A stretch of 64,000 nucleotides of DNA from Candidatus Saccharimonadales bacterium (lineage in GTDB: Bacteria > Patescibacteriota > Saccharimonadia > Saccharimonadales > Saccharimonadaceae): positions 38,910 to 102,909 of the forward strand of contig DATHGB010000009.1 of the NCBI GenBank assembly GCA_035317825.1. The letters are read 5' to 3'. The position numbers were made by a program, and so were the translations under genes. The notes beneath the pieces were generated by a model. It was not told the DNA's origin. It searched no databases and saw only the letters and a list, made by a program, of their open reading frames with translations. Positions 7,553 to 17,324 of the stretch are shown here, piece after piece. Numbering within the stretch: position 1 is the stretch's first letter; each line of letters starts with the position of its first letter.

Positions 7553-8368
7553 ATGAATACTAATACCGCAAAATACAGACTGCCTTTAAATAACAACCAA
7601 ACACAAGTTCTAGAATTACTATATAAGTTTAGATTTGGTAGTAGTGATATTATTGCTCGTTATTTTGACAAGCCGAGCGGAGCTTTTGTTTTTAAACGTA
7701 TGAAGATATTGGAAGAGCAAGGCTATGTTGCTAAGCGCTATGATGGAAGCTATCGAATTCAAGGCAAGCCCGCAGCGTACTATTTATTACCCGAAGGCGC
7801 ACGCAAACTACAAGAAGATAAAAAAGTCCAAGAGTCCACAGCCCGCATCAAAGCAATTTATAAAGACAAAACCGTGTCCGAGCAATTCATACAGGAATGT
7901 CTAGATATTTTCGATATTTATATCACGCTGCGATCACACAACTCTGGCATTAAGTTTTTTACCAAGGCATACTTAGGTCACGAAGATTATGACTACTTTC
8001 CGCATCCACTTCCTGATGCATACATGAAGCTCCAAGATGGAAAGCATTACTTCTTGCAAGTACATCATGAGCATCAACCATTCTTCGTAGCAACACGAGC
8101 TGTCAAACGTTATTTGGATTATTTTGAGAACGGTGCGTGGGATGATACGGGCACAGATTTTCCAGTGCTTTTATTCATTGTGGATAGTAGCTTGGTTCAA
8201 AATAGAGTTCATAAACTGCTGCGCAAGCAAACGAACGGCTTAAAAGCCTACACAGCTCTGAAAGACGATATCATGAATAACGCAGACGGTCGCGTGTGGC
8301 GTGATGCCGACGAGCCTGATGATGTTTACTCGTTAGATCAGCTAAAAAGCCTAGAAGCTGTAGAATAG
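7553..8368 (+). CDS. Replication-relaxation-like winged-helix protein
   Basis: The N-terminal 90 residues match the replication-relaxation family (PF13814 type): QTQVLELLYKFRFGSSDIIA, then FKRMKILEEQGYVAKR and PAAYYLLPEGARKL, a winged helix with a wing turn. The rest (about 100-271) is a nuclease-like alpha/beta region with no motif I can name. In Gram-positive elements such proteins are encoded with mobilisation and plasmid-replication genes. It may substitute for a missing relaxase or act as an accessory DNA-binding protein. It is followed 4 nt later by a membrane protein gene. Confidence 0.7.
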   Translation: MNTNTAKYRLPLNNNQTQVLELLYKFRFGSSDIIARYFDKPSGAFVFKRMKILEEQGYVAKRYDGSYRIQGKPAAYYLLPEGARKLQEDKKVQESTARIKAIYKDKTVSEQFIQECLDIFDIYITLRSHNSGIKFFTKAYLGHEDYDYFPHPLPDAYMKLQDGKHYFLQVHHEHQPFFVATRAVKRYLDYFENGAWDDTGTDFPVLLFIVDSSLVQNRVHKLLRKQTNGLKAYTALKDDIMNNADGRVWRDADEPDDVYSLDQLKSLEAVE

Positions 8369-8372
8369 GCAT

Positions 8373-9200
8373 ATGGAGACTTTCACTAATATCGTTAACT
8401 GGTACGCTCAACAGAAGAACTATTCTGATTTCATAAAAGACGTTCTTTTTGCGGTAGGAATAATTGCGACATTATATGGATACTTCAAATTTTTAAAATT
8501 CCTCACACAACGAGGAGCATTAAACAAACGCTTAGAAATGGAAAACGATGCCAAGATGTATAAAGAAGTACAAGGCGGCCTAAAGGCTTTTGTCGATAGC
8601 TACAAAGACGCCACTTCGAAAAATCGTCGAGATATAGCAATTAAGCTACTATATATCAAAAACTATCCTTATAAGCTCGAAAACGATGGTTATAGTCAGA
8701 TGCTCTATTATTACTTTCTATCCGAAGGCCACCAAGCAAGTGGCTATATATCGACTACAGGCTTATACGTAATGGGGTATTTAGGGCACTTTAGCAATGC
8801 AATCTACTATAACTCCAAAAGCGAAAAATGGTTTATTGATAAAGAGGGTCTCAAATTCAGGAAGTATAAACAGCTCAAGCATAAGCAACTCGTAAAACGC
8901 ATACCTTTTGCAAACATACTAGGCTATGACTTTAATTCAGATTGGGCAGACTACAACGAACCTGTTTTCTACACCAAGTACAAATACTACAAATGGAAAT
9001 TATATGCCGATGACTTTGAAGCCGTTACTGTCGAAGAGGAATATCACCTTGCAAATAAAGTACACTTAAAAAAGAACAAACGCAAAAAGCGAGTTATCAA
9101 AACTCTGCTCCGCAGGATAAAGCATAAATTTACGATGCTATCAGTGTACAGAAAACGTCGCAAACACCTTAAGACTTTACGAACAAACAGTAAAAAGTAG
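8373..9200 (+). CDS. Hypothetical membrane protein
   Basis: Not recognised. The 275 aa have one hydrophobic segment near residues 23-43 (VLFAVGIIATLYGYFKFLKF), a central domain rich in Tyr, and a very basic C-terminal 40 residues (KKNKRKKRV and RRKHLKTLR). The basic tail could bind nucleic acid or lipid. It starts 4 nt after the replication-relaxation-like gene and is probably co-transcribed with it. Confidence 0.6.
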   Translation: METFTNIVNWYAQQKNYSDFIKDVLFAVGIIATLYGYFKFLKFLTQRGALNKRLEMENDAKMYKEVQGGLKAFVDSYKDATSKNRRDIAIKLLYIKNYPYKLENDGYSQMLYYYFLSEGHQASGYISTTGLYVMGYLGHFSNAIYYNSKSEKWFIDKEGLKFRKYKQLKHKQLVKRIPFANILGYDFNSDWADYNEPVFYTKYKYYKWKLYADDFEAVTVEEEYHLANKVHLKKNKRKKRVIKTLLRRIKHKFTMLSVYRKRRKHLKTLRTNSKK

Positions 9201-9256
9201 CTAGTATTAGTTTGATATGATAGAGATAGCAAGTAGCGTGAGAGGTAATAAAGAAA

Positions 9257-10681
9257 ATGAAAAATGAAAATCCGACAATCTTTTATTCATGGCAATCCGA
9301 CCATACTAAAACACGATACTTTATCGAAGCGGCACTTCGAGCTGCTATTAAGAATCTCGCTGAGAATCCGGATATTGAACTAGCGCCGCGCTTTGACAAA
9401 GACACTCAAGGTAAAGTTGGGTCAATTAATATACCTACAACTATACGAAAAAAGATTGACCTAGCTGATGTCTTTGTTGCTGATATGACCTTAGTTGATG
9501 AAGGCAAATCAGGTCGAGCAATGGTAAATCAAAACGTCATGTACGAACTTGGATACGCCGCCGGGAAACTATCTGATGAGGCGACGGTCGTCCTGCTCAA
9601 TTCGGACTTAGGTGGTAAAAAATTACTGCCATTTGATATCGCACAAAACCGTGTCGTGGACTTCTCACTTGAAAATGACAAAAAGGGTGAAAAACTAACA
9701 AAAACACTCGAAGGTATACTCAAGGAGCATTTACAAGATATCAAAGCAAAATTAGAGTCCGTTCAAGCTGAGTCTATTCAAGATAAATTGGTAGATGCGA
9801 TCGAAAACAGCAAGCCAGCACGACGTTTGGCCGAGACATACTTCACCAATCTTTATGGAGACATAAATAAAATTTATCCGGGGAGATATAAATATGGAGA
9901 AGATAGCGGCGAGTACTACGCTAAAATCGTAGAAGCCTATGAAAAGACCTTACCTGTCATTCAAGAGTTCTACCAGATCATTAGTATGGCAACGGAATAT
10001 AAGAAGGAAGATGTTTTACTCGCTGCATACAAGAAGCTAGAGAATTTATCAAAATACTTCGATGTCCTCCTTGACGATATAGGGGGATTGAGTGAGGCAT
10101 CGAAAGAGTATCATGGTCTTGTCGTGTATGAGCTTGCTTCGATAATAGTCGGTAGCGCTGCTAAGGAGGATTGGTGGTCTGTTTTGCCAACACTTACCTC
10201 CCAGAAGTTTAAGCGGGGCAATAAACTAGACAAGCCGATTAGGCTAGAACGATTACGTCACTTTCCGCAAGGAGTTGAGGGCTTTATAAAGAAGCAAAAT
10301 ATTCGCTCAATTAGTATCCTGATCGAGAAACGCCATTCTTCTGACGATGACTTACTCCAAGCGTATATAGATGGTTCTTTATTAATGTGGTTCTTGGTAG
10401 ATAGTACATCTTGGATGGTCTACCTTTTAGTTGACGATGATTATAGTCAACATTATCAACCACAATTTATTAAGCTATTCAAGAAGCCTTCATTTGTAAA
10501 AACCCTATTCCAAGCAAGCGACTGTACCACGTTAGATGAATTTAAGGACAGGGTTTGGGCATATATACAGAAAAGTGTAACTGGTTGGCCTGATGGTAAT
10601 ATGGCCACTATGTTTGCATCTGAAGATATAAAAACAAGAGAAGATATCGGTTTTCAAAATCAAAAGGTGGAATTACTCTGA
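9257..10681 (+). CDS. TIR-like nucleotide-binding domain protein, candidate defence gene
   Basis: The first 145 of 474 residues form an alpha/beta TIR-like domain: IFYSWQSD opening, then IDLADVFVADMTL and NQNVMYELGYAAG, the Asn-rich [NP]NVxYELG motif of TIR-like and deoxyribosyltransferase-like folds. The remainder is helical and unassigned. Domains of this kind occur in bacterial immunity proteins and may degrade or bind NAD or other nucleotides. The catalytic Glu would be that of YELG. A GAGAGG site precedes ATG 9257. It ends overlapping the convergent gene at 10673. Confidence 0.7.
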   Translation: MKNENPTIFYSWQSDHTKTRYFIEAALRAAIKNLAENPDIELAPRFDKDTQGKVGSINIPTTIRKKIDLADVFVADMTLVDEGKSGRAMVNQNVMYELGYAAGKLSDEATVVLLNSDLGGKKLLPFDIAQNRVVDFSLENDKKGEKLTKTLEGILKEHLQDIKAKLESVQAESIQDKLVDAIENSKPARRLAETYFTNLYGDINKIYPGRYKYGEDSGEYYAKIVEAYEKTLPVIQEFYQIISMATEYKKEDVLLAAYKKLENLSKYFDVLLDDIGGLSEASKEYHGLVVYELASIIVGSAAKEDWWSVLPTLTSQKFKRGNKLDKPIRLERLRHFPQGVEGFIKKQNIRSISILIEKRHSSDDDLLQAYIDGSLLMWFLVDSTSWMVYLLVDDDYSQHYQPQFIKLFKKPSFVKTLFQASDCTTLDEFKDRVWAYIQKSVTGWPDGNMATMFASEDIKTREDIGFQNQKVELL

Positions 10682-11371
10682 AAACATGGTAAGATCTGTT
10701 GTCTCCCCAGATTGAACACCTAAACCTAATTTCTTTCGCACCATCACGACATCGAGGGTTGGTATATTGATTGCCCTAAGCAGTTCAAACTCTTCACCTT
10801 CAACAAATGCATCCTCACTTTGACCCATCCACACAACCTTGAAGCTAGTTGGCATCTCTTTAGTTCTACATAGAAAAGACATGTCTAGTCCATCCATGTG
10901 CGGTAATAATTTGCGGTGTAAATCTTTCCAGCTCGTTAAGTGCATATCTCTGTCTAAGCGGCAAAGAATCGAAGAATCTTTTGGGTAGGCTTTTTTAGGA
11001 CTAAGCTTGGTGTGCTTCAGAAACTCTACCACATCATCATCAGAGTATTCTCCTAATGTAACAATTTCAAGATCATGCTCGCCAATAATTCTATTTTTAC
11101 CGTCTTTTGCTAATACAAGCTGCATGATGTATGCGTCAGGGGTATTGTCATTAATGTGTGGGTTTTTGATCCATCGCTCCTTGTGGTCTTGTATCGTACA
11201 TGCTAAAGCAAAAACTCCAGCACAGAATATCTCTGTTACTTGTTTTGTTGATTCATTGCTAAGTTCGTCTTTTCTTTCCATCAGATAGTACAAGGTTTCC
11301 CGTATGGCCTTTTGGGGAGAAAAGTATATGTTCGGATCTCTTGTAGAATTTAATTTGATCTTAGGTTTCAT
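10673..11371 (-). CDS. Hypothetical protein
   Basis: I do not recognise this 232-aa soluble protein. It has no membrane segment or known catalytic motif. The start is ATG 11371. It overlaps the 3' end of the TIR-like gene by 9 nt on the opposite strand. The two may be unrelated cargo or a convergent pair. It lies directly downstream of the type IV secretion operon, past a hairpin. Confidence 0.55.
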   Translation of the reverse strand: MKPKIKLNSTRDPNIYFSPQKAIRETLYYLMERKDELSNESTKQVTEIFCAGVFALACTIQDHKERWIKNPHINDNTPDAYIMQLVLAKDGKNRIIGEHDLEIVTLGEYSDDDVVEFLKHTKLSPKKAYPKDSSILCRLDRDMHLTSWKDLHRKLLPHMDGLDMSFLCRTKEMPTSFKVVWMGQSEDAFVEGEEFELLRAINIPTLDVVMVRKKLGLGVQSGETTDLTMFSE

Positions 11372-11454
11372 ACTTTAATAGACTAACATTATTGAGATAG
11401 ACATAGTGGGTTGGCTATACTATCTAAGAACTTGCATCTTGCTTGCAAGTGCAA

Positions 11455-11481
11455 GTTGATCCGTTTTCAAGGAAAACGGAT
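11455..11481 (-). terminator. Hairpin after the VirD4-like gene
   Basis: ATCCGTTTTC and GAAAACGGAT form a 10-bp stem with a 3-nt loop directly behind the stop codon at 11482. No clear T-run follows, so the call as terminator is moderate. Confidence 0.5.
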
Positions 11482-13842
11482 TTAGTTGGGGATTTTGCGA
11501 GTCTTTTTACGACCTGGCTCTTGAACGACTGCTTTAGGCTCCTTTGATTTCGGCACATTATCGTTAGTATTAAACTTGGTTGCATAGTTATGCCGCGAAG
11601 CCTTGATGATATTTTTTGCCATACTAATATCGGGGTCTTGTTCAACTAATAAGGTTTCTCCGGAGAATGCTTCTTGTATCTTTGTTGCGGATATGCGAAT
11701 GTAAAAGTTAAATTGAGGAAGACTGATAATATCACCCTCTTCTAAGTAAGGTTGAAAGTATGGTAGCAGTTTTTTCTCATCCGTGGGATTGCCAGATCGG
11801 AAACTAATCACGGTACCGACATTGGCAAGAATAATATCGACCATTCGGTAATCGTCCTGCTGTGAAGTGCTTTGCTCTGCCATTGTAAGGTAGAGCCTGT
11901 ATTTACGCGCTTCAGATAGCATTTGGACAAATGAGGATGTTGCAAAGTTTTGGAATTCGTCAACATACAGATAGAACGGAATACGACTTTTTTGCGACAG
12001 CCGCGCACGTCTCAGTGCTGCAAGCTGTAATTTAGCAAGTACAGCAATACCAAATAGCTCCGATGTATCCTCGCCAAGTAAGCCTTTTGAGAAATTACAA
12101 ATGAGAATCTTACCGTTAAGAATTTCGTCGAAGTTGATCGTAGATTTTGGCTGCTCTAAAATACGCTTTGCCGACGCAGAGAATAAGAAGCGTCCAATCT
12201 TGGAGGTGATACCGGCAACCATTTTGACCTGTTGCATACCACCCGCTTTGCCCATCTCGTTTCGCCAGAAGTTCTTAAGGTCTTTATTATCAAGCTTGCT
12301 GACGACCTTCTTTCGATAAGCTGGATCATTGAGTACATCGTAAATAGTAAACAATGTCGCATCTTCTACGTTAAGCGCCGTATGTATGGCATTACGAAGG
12401 ACGTATTCGATACGATGGCCGCCACTGTCATCTTCGGAAAATATCTTACGGAATATCGATATAACGGATTCGGTCACAAGATCTCGTTCACGTAGTGCAT
12501 TCTCCTCGTCAAGTCCCGAAGTCAGTTCAAGTAAGTTGACACCAACCGGGTACGATAGATCATCAGGATTAAAGTAAATAACATCCTTTTCACGCTCTTT
12601 TGGAATAGAATGAAGCAATGATTCGGCTAGATCACCATGAGGATCGACGATCGCAACGCCTTTGCCGTTTCGGATGTCCTGAATTAATCCATACTCAAGC
12701 ATGGTGGTTTTACCATTTCCTGTACCACCAATAATGAAGATGTGCTTCTCCCGCTCTTTTGCAGTCAAGCCAATGTCGGTATAGATGCCACGATGGAAAT
12801 TACGACCGAGAACTATGTCATAGTCAGTATTGTTAACTATAGACAAAGGAGGTGCTAGTGTGCGGCTCAACGACACGACAAGATTATCTGCCGTGGTGTG
12901 ACTTGCTGGAAAATGATAAAGGTTGGCCAGCTCTAGAGACGAGAATACGTTGGAGTTACGCACTATCAGTGATGGCATACGATGAGTAAACGCCCACTCA
13001 CGATAACGACCACGTAAGGCTTGCGGAAAGTTATAGCGAGTTGTAAGACTTTGTACCTTTGGAATACTGAATGATGCAATGGCGGATTCGACACCGTGCA
13101 GACGTTCCTCTTTATCTTTTGAGCTGGTAGCGACAACGCGAACCCTTAGTTCGGAGCGGAAGAGGTGGCCGTAGCCTTTATTGTGTGTTGCATCAGATAC
13201 CTTATAGAATTCGTGATAGCGGTCAACAATTGCCGCCATATTGCGAACACGTGCGGGTGAGATAACGAGTTGCAATGTTACCTGTTCATCATCGGAAAGT
13301 CTATTCATAGCGCCTGCAATATAGGCAATCGGGTCATGTTGCTCAAATGTAGCGAGTGTCCGAATCGGTAGCGCAAAGTGTTTTGTTTGCTTAAATTCTT
13401 TTACTTTTGTAAAAGCATTCCTTTTCAGTAGCGGATCATCGATTCTTTTAACACGCGAGCCACTCAAGAAGGCGGCTATACTCCGCTCGATTGCATCAGC
13501 TTCTCGTTCACTTGTCCCGATGACATACCGCACTCCCTCTCTGCGAGTTGAGATTACCTCCAGCGAAAATATATTATTACGACGCAAAAGTTTGTACTTA
13601 AACTTCTGGGTTGCGCCTGCACCATGGAGAATGTGAAATAGTTGTTCTGTTGCCTCAGGCGTTTTACTTGCCTCATGCGATGGAGTAACTTCAATAAAGA
13701 TCTTCTTCTGTTTGTAGATTCGTTTAAGATCAACAAAACGGATATACGCCATAAAGAGAAGGAGTATCAGGAGTACGATAGCACCAATTACTAAATAAGT
13801 AATCAATGCTTCATTACTGCCTAATCGTAAAATATGTTCCAT
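11482..13842 (-). CDS. VirD4/TraG-like conjugative coupling ATPase
   Basis: The 786-aa protein has one N-terminal membrane helix (about residues 15-35), a DUF87-like region, Walker A GGTGNGKTT near residue 371, DPHGDLAESLL shortly after, and Walker B LYVDEFQ near residue 625. This is the layout of type IV coupling proteins that hand DNA or protein substrates to the secretion channel at the inner membrane. The C-terminal tail is basic (RKKTRKIPN). It is the last gene of the leftward operon and starts 4 nt downstream of the M23 peptidase stop. Confidence 0.88.
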   Translation of the reverse strand: MEHILRLGSNEALITYLVIGAIVLLILLLFMAYIRFVDLKRIYKQKKIFIEVTPSHEASKTPEATEQLFHILHGAGATQKFKYKLLRRNNIFSLEVISTRREGVRYVIGTSEREADAIERSIAAFLSGSRVKRIDDPLLKRNAFTKVKEFKQTKHFALPIRTLATFEQHDPIAYIAGAMNRLSDDEQVTLQLVISPARVRNMAAIVDRYHEFYKVSDATHNKGYGHLFRSELRVRVVATSSKDKEERLHGVESAIASFSIPKVQSLTTRYNFPQALRGRYREWAFTHRMPSLIVRNSNVFSSLELANLYHFPASHTTADNLVVSLSRTLAPPLSIVNNTDYDIVLGRNFHRGIYTDIGLTAKEREKHIFIIGGTGNGKTTMLEYGLIQDIRNGKGVAIVDPHGDLAESLLHSIPKEREKDVIYFNPDDLSYPVGVNLLELTSGLDEENALRERDLVTESVISIFRKIFSEDDSGGHRIEYVLRNAIHTALNVEDATLFTIYDVLNDPAYRKKVVSKLDNKDLKNFWRNEMGKAGGMQQVKMVAGITSKIGRFLFSASAKRILEQPKSTINFDEILNGKILICNFSKGLLGEDTSELFGIAVLAKLQLAALRRARLSQKSRIPFYLYVDEFQNFATSSFVQMLSEARKYRLYLTMAEQSTSQQDDYRMVDIILANVGTVISFRSGNPTDEKKLLPYFQPYLEEGDIISLPQFNFYIRISATKIQEAFSGETLLVEQDPDISMAKNIIKASRHNYATKFNTNDNVPKSKEPKAVVQEPGRKKTRKIPN

Positions 13843-13846
13843 AAAA

Positions 13847-14473
13847 TTAAGTCCTTGGTGGTGGGTTACCGATCATAAATACGCGCGGGTTAACAGGAAT
13901 GTTCGCAATCTTAATCTCGAAGTGTAGATGGGCACCATGAGCCCAGCCTTCTTCTCCCTCAAGTCCTATGATGTCACCGGGTTTTACAGGCTGTCCAACT
14001 TGTACCTTATGAGAAGACATATGCGCATAAATTGAAGTAATCCCGAAGCCATGATCAACAATAATGCAGTGCGAGCCGCAACCTGCAAGAACATTATCGC
14101 CAGCCTTAATAACCTTACCTTGCATGAAAACTGTTACAGCAGAGCCAAAACCACCATCAATATCAATACCACTGTGGGCTACCTGGTATGGTGGATTAGG
14201 ATCTCCAAACTCTTGTGTTACCACTCCTCGGATTGGCCATGTCGTTGTCGCGTCCATGGTCGTTATAAGCGTTCCCTTAGCGTCGCGAACCTCGACTTTG
14301 TGCGTTACGGGATCAACAGAAACCAATGCATCTGACGCGCCCTGAACACCGTTGTTAAGCAGTCCGATGGTAGCAAATATAGGTAGGAGAATTATTGCCA
14401 CAATTACACCAATAACAATACCGATCTCCTGACGGAATGAGTATACGGTCATTGCTACGCGGATGTATTGCAT
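13847..14473 (-). CDS. M23 (LytM) peptidoglycan endopeptidase of the secretion system
   Basis: The start ATG 14473 lies just after the VirB4 stop (TAAT ATG) and gives 208 aa. A membrane helix covers about residues 18-40. The C-terminal M23 domain keeps the zinc ligands: HSGIDIDGG (H and D) and the GAHLHFEI HxH. These enzymes cut peptidoglycan cross-bridges and open a path for the conjugation channel, the job done by VirB1 or PrgK-type enzymes elsewhere. A longer in-frame start at 14578 would overlap VirB4 and is less likely. Confidence 0.87.
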   Translation of the reverse strand: MQYIRVAMTVYSFRQEIGIVIGVIVAIILLPIFATIGLLNNGVQGASDALVSVDPVTHKVEVRDAKGTLITTMDATTTWPIRGVVTQEFGDPNPPYQVAHSGIDIDGGFGSAVTVFMQGKVIKAGDNVLAGCGSHCIIVDHGFGITSIYAHMSSHKVQVGQPVKPGDIIGLEGEEGWAHGAHLHFEIKIANIPVNPRVFMIGNPPPRT

Positions 14474-14474
14474 A

Positions 14475-16220
14475 TTAGTCGTCTCGCTTAGCGAGTGTCT
14501 CCAATGGATTAGTCGTAATAAGTGGGTGTTCTTCTTCCGAAGCGGTGACATGAAGTGAGACATGTTGCTGGTCGGCAATAATTAGTGCATCACCTCTATC
14601 ACTTGTGAGAAGATACGACTTTTCATAATCACTAAGTCGGAATTCACGGGTGACTTGTTCAATGGTAGTCGTATCTTGCCGCATAAGAATACGAAGTGAG
14701 CTTTGCGATGCAATAGCCCGGCCGTATTTGTCGGATAAGAAATCATTTGCTTGTTGGGTAATGATCGAGACACCAAGTCCGTACTTACGTGCACGGCGTA
14801 CCAGTCCAGCAACAAAGCGAGCTGTTTCCTCATGCTCAAGAAGCATCCAGCCTTCATCAATAACAAGCATTCGCCGTTGAGGATCTTGTTTAACGGTATT
14901 TTGTACGAAATTTGCGACGATCATCATCATGATTTGGCGAATTGAATCAGGTAAATCTTTGATATCAAAAACCACAAGTCGGTTTGTGAGATCAATATTT
15001 GTCTGGTAGTTCAGTACATCCGCCATCGTACCAGTGAGATACTTCTCAAGACGCTCACACAGATCCGCCTCTTTCATTTTCTTCAGCTGCTTGTAGAGAT
15101 CCTCAAGAATAGGAGACTTCTTCGCTTTATAAACGGCAAGGATAGCCTTATCAAGAGCTGCTTTTTCCGGAGCACTTAGACCGTCAACCATTAAGGCGAT
15201 GACATCAGTTAAATCTTGAGCGTGTGCAGATACCTGTTCGGAGCTGCGAGAGGTAGTGGCCATATCAAATGGGTTGATCTTTTGTTCTGATTGAGCCGAC
15301 AACTTAATGTAAGAACCACCGACTGAACTTGCAAGATTCTGGTATTCCCGTTCCGGGTCAATAACAATCACTTTTGTACCTTGCATGAGCTGACGAAGGA
15401 TCTCTACTTTAGTCGTATAGCTTTTACCGCTACCGGACTGAGCAAACGTGATGCTGTTCGCATTATGCAAACTAAAACGATCAATAATGACCAGTGAGTT
15501 GTTTGAGTTATTAACTCCGTAAAGAATACCGCCTGGTTGGACAAGCTCCGATGACACAAAAGGAAAGGTTAATGCTGCTGTTTCGCTATCCAGATTACGG
15601 CGCTGCGCAAGAACGTTCTCACCACGCGGAAGAGTAGATTGCAGACCTTCGATTTGTTGATATTGAGCGGTTTTAATATAAAACAAACGAGCGCTCAATG
15701 AAGATTTTAAGCTATTCGTAATATCGTTCAACTCTTCTAATGAGCTACCGATAAGTGTTGCATAAATAGAAACATGAAAGAGCTTTTGCTGACCACGACG
15801 AATAGCATCGCGCAGTTCCATAGCTGAATCGAGAGGATCAGTAAGTTCGGAGCCGATGATACCGCCATCTCGTAACTTGGAACGTTTCATAGACTCTAAT
15901 TGCGTAATCTTTTTCTCGAGCTTTTTAAGAGCTTCATTTGAATCTGCTTGCTCAACATGATATGACACGTCAATATCGTGGTTTAAATGTGTAAGTGAAT
16001 CAAGCCAACCTACTTCAGCGGTAAATGGATAGCCCGATAGAAAGATAGTGCGGCGAAATTGACCATCAATAATGAGGTGATCAGGCTGTTCTTCCATTCC
16101 GGCATACGAAATAATATCCATTGGATCTTGTTCGCCAAACGAGAGCGTGTGCTGCTTTGGCTTTGCATCGCGTTCGCGCTGAATTTCTTTGAATTTAGTG
16201 ATAGGATTTGCTAATTTCAT
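14475..16220 (-). CDS. virB4: VirB4-family type IV secretion ATPase
   Basis: The 581-aa protein has Walker A SGSGKSYTT near residue 262 and Walker B MLVIDEGWMLLEH near residue 450, followed by the RRARKYGLGVSIITQQ sensor region, all typical of VirB4/TraE/CagE. It powers pilus assembly and substrate export on the cytoplasmic side of the membrane. It follows the TraC-like gene after 8 nt, with an AAGGAGC site before ATG 16220. Confidence 0.93.
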   Translation of the reverse strand: MKLANPITKFKEIQRERDAKPKQHTLSFGEQDPMDIISYAGMEEQPDHLIIDGQFRRTIFLSGYPFTAEVGWLDSLTHLNHDIDVSYHVEQADSNEALKKLEKKITQLESMKRSKLRDGGIIGSELTDPLDSAMELRDAIRRGQQKLFHVSIYATLIGSSLEELNDITNSLKSSLSARLFYIKTAQYQQIEGLQSTLPRGENVLAQRRNLDSETAALTFPFVSSELVQPGGILYGVNNSNNSLVIIDRFSLHNANSITFAQSGSGKSYTTKVEILRQLMQGTKVIVIDPEREYQNLASSVGGSYIKLSAQSEQKINPFDMATTSRSSEQVSAHAQDLTDVIALMVDGLSAPEKAALDKAILAVYKAKKSPILEDLYKQLKKMKEADLCERLEKYLTGTMADVLNYQTNIDLTNRLVVFDIKDLPDSIRQIMMMIVANFVQNTVKQDPQRRMLVIDEGWMLLEHEETARFVAGLVRRARKYGLGVSIITQQANDFLSDKYGRAIASQSSLRILMRQDTTTIEQVTREFRLSDYEKSYLLTSDRGDALIIADQQHVSLHVTASEEEHPLITTNPLETLAKRDD

Positions 16221-16228
16221 AATGCTCC

Positions 16229-16843
16229 TTAAAGGTAATTCCTTTGTAGCAAGTCAATGGTTTGTTGTGTGAGAGGCTGCTGTTTCGCGTCGGCTGCATT
16301 ATACGAGTTATAGAATAAATCCAACAGTTCAAGGCTATTCAGCAGACGGGTCTTAATCCCTACATTTCCGAGCCCCTTTTCTGCGATAGCAAGTCTGTTG
16401 GCTAATTGCTCGCGAGCAACTTCGATATTTTCCTTACTTTTAGTCTGATATGGAATGATGATGTAAAACTGTCTAGACAGAATTTTATTTGTCTTCACGA
16501 GGGACTTTACATATTTCGTGTAGCCATCGATTTGATTCTTATATACATCGACTTTCTCTTTATCTTTTTTGTCTTCAAAACTTTGGAGATAATCATCAAG
16601 GTCAAGTGCACGAACTTTCTGGACGATCTGAATTGGAAATGAAAGCGAATTAAGAAAAGCTTTGTAGATATCTACTACCGCATCTTGCTCATCTTCACTC
16701 ATCAAATGAAAGTTAATGGATGAGGTTTCTATAATAATTCGGTATTCATTATTCGGGAGGATTAAGACACTGTCTTCAACACCTTTTATGGCTATTTGAT
16801 GACGCGATGAACCCTTCTTATTTAACTTCGGTAATGTGAACAT
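16229..16843 (-). CDS. TraC-like conjugal transfer protein
   Basis: ATG 16843 is preceded by AAGGAGAG, giving 204 aa, and it overlaps the end of the PrgI gene. The region IAIKGVEDSVLILPNNEYRI followed by a helical segment and RQFYIIIPY resembles the N-terminal domain found ahead of, or split from, VirB4 in Gram-positive systems (TraC-like). Here it is a separate protein directly upstream of VirB4. It probably forms a complex with VirB4 at the membrane. Confidence 0.75.
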   Translation of the reverse strand: MFTLPKLNKKGSSRHQIAIKGVEDSVLILPNNEYRIIIETSSINFHLMSEDEQDAVVDIYKAFLNSLSFPIQIVQKVRALDLDDYLQSFEDKKDKEKVDVYKNQIDGYTKYVKSLVKTNKILSRQFYIIIPYQTKSKENIEVAREQLANRLAIAEKGLGNVGIKTRLLNSLELLDLFYNSYNAADAKQQPLTQQTIDLLQRNYL

Positions 16844-17324
16844 TGAGCTCTCCTTTCTTTCCAATCTCAAATTTCATTCCAGCCCTCGTATCAGTTGCAA
16901 ATTGTTCCAATCGAACGAACTCTTTAGGTGAAATATTGCTTGTGGTGATAATTTGCTTTTTAGTTGACTGAACCTCTACGACCGTCTCTGAAATTACTTC
17001 TGTTGTATCTGTGTCACGTAAATAAGTTGAGTTCTTGTCATAGACATAGTAGAGCGGACGAGCACTGTAGATGACAAATAATTTAAGCCACTGAGCAACG
17101 ATTCGATCTTTAATACGGATTGCCAGTGAGCCACAAATAATGAATAGGCTGATGACAATAACTATTTTGTATGTAACAAACTGTCCTGATGGTGGAAAAA
17201 CGAGAGCAATAATAAATCCAATAAGGATAGGAATACCGAGAAGCATCGCCTGTTGAACAGAAACATTTCCGGCAATTTTATCTTCAACCGTAGTGATTTG
17301 AGCAGGAACAATAGATATTCTCAT
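16818..17324 (-). CDS. PrgI-family (VirB3-like) membrane protein
   Basis: The 168 aa contain two adjacent membrane helices (about residues 25-45 and 50-70) after MRISIVPAQITTVEDKIAG, a classic PrgI opening, and a RPLYYVYDKNS motif after the membrane part. PrgI/VirB3 proteins sit at the inner membrane and contact VirB4. Its ATG shares one base with the stop of the VirB6-like gene. Confidence 0.85.
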   Translation of the reverse strand: MRISIVPAQITTVEDKIAGNVSVQQAMLLGIPILIGFIIALVFPPSGQFVTYKIVIVISLFIICGSLAIRIKDRIVAQWLKLFVIYSARPLYYVYDKNSTYLRDTDTTEVISETVVEVQSTKKQIITTSNISPKEFVRLEQFATDTRAGMKFEIGKKGELNVHITEVK

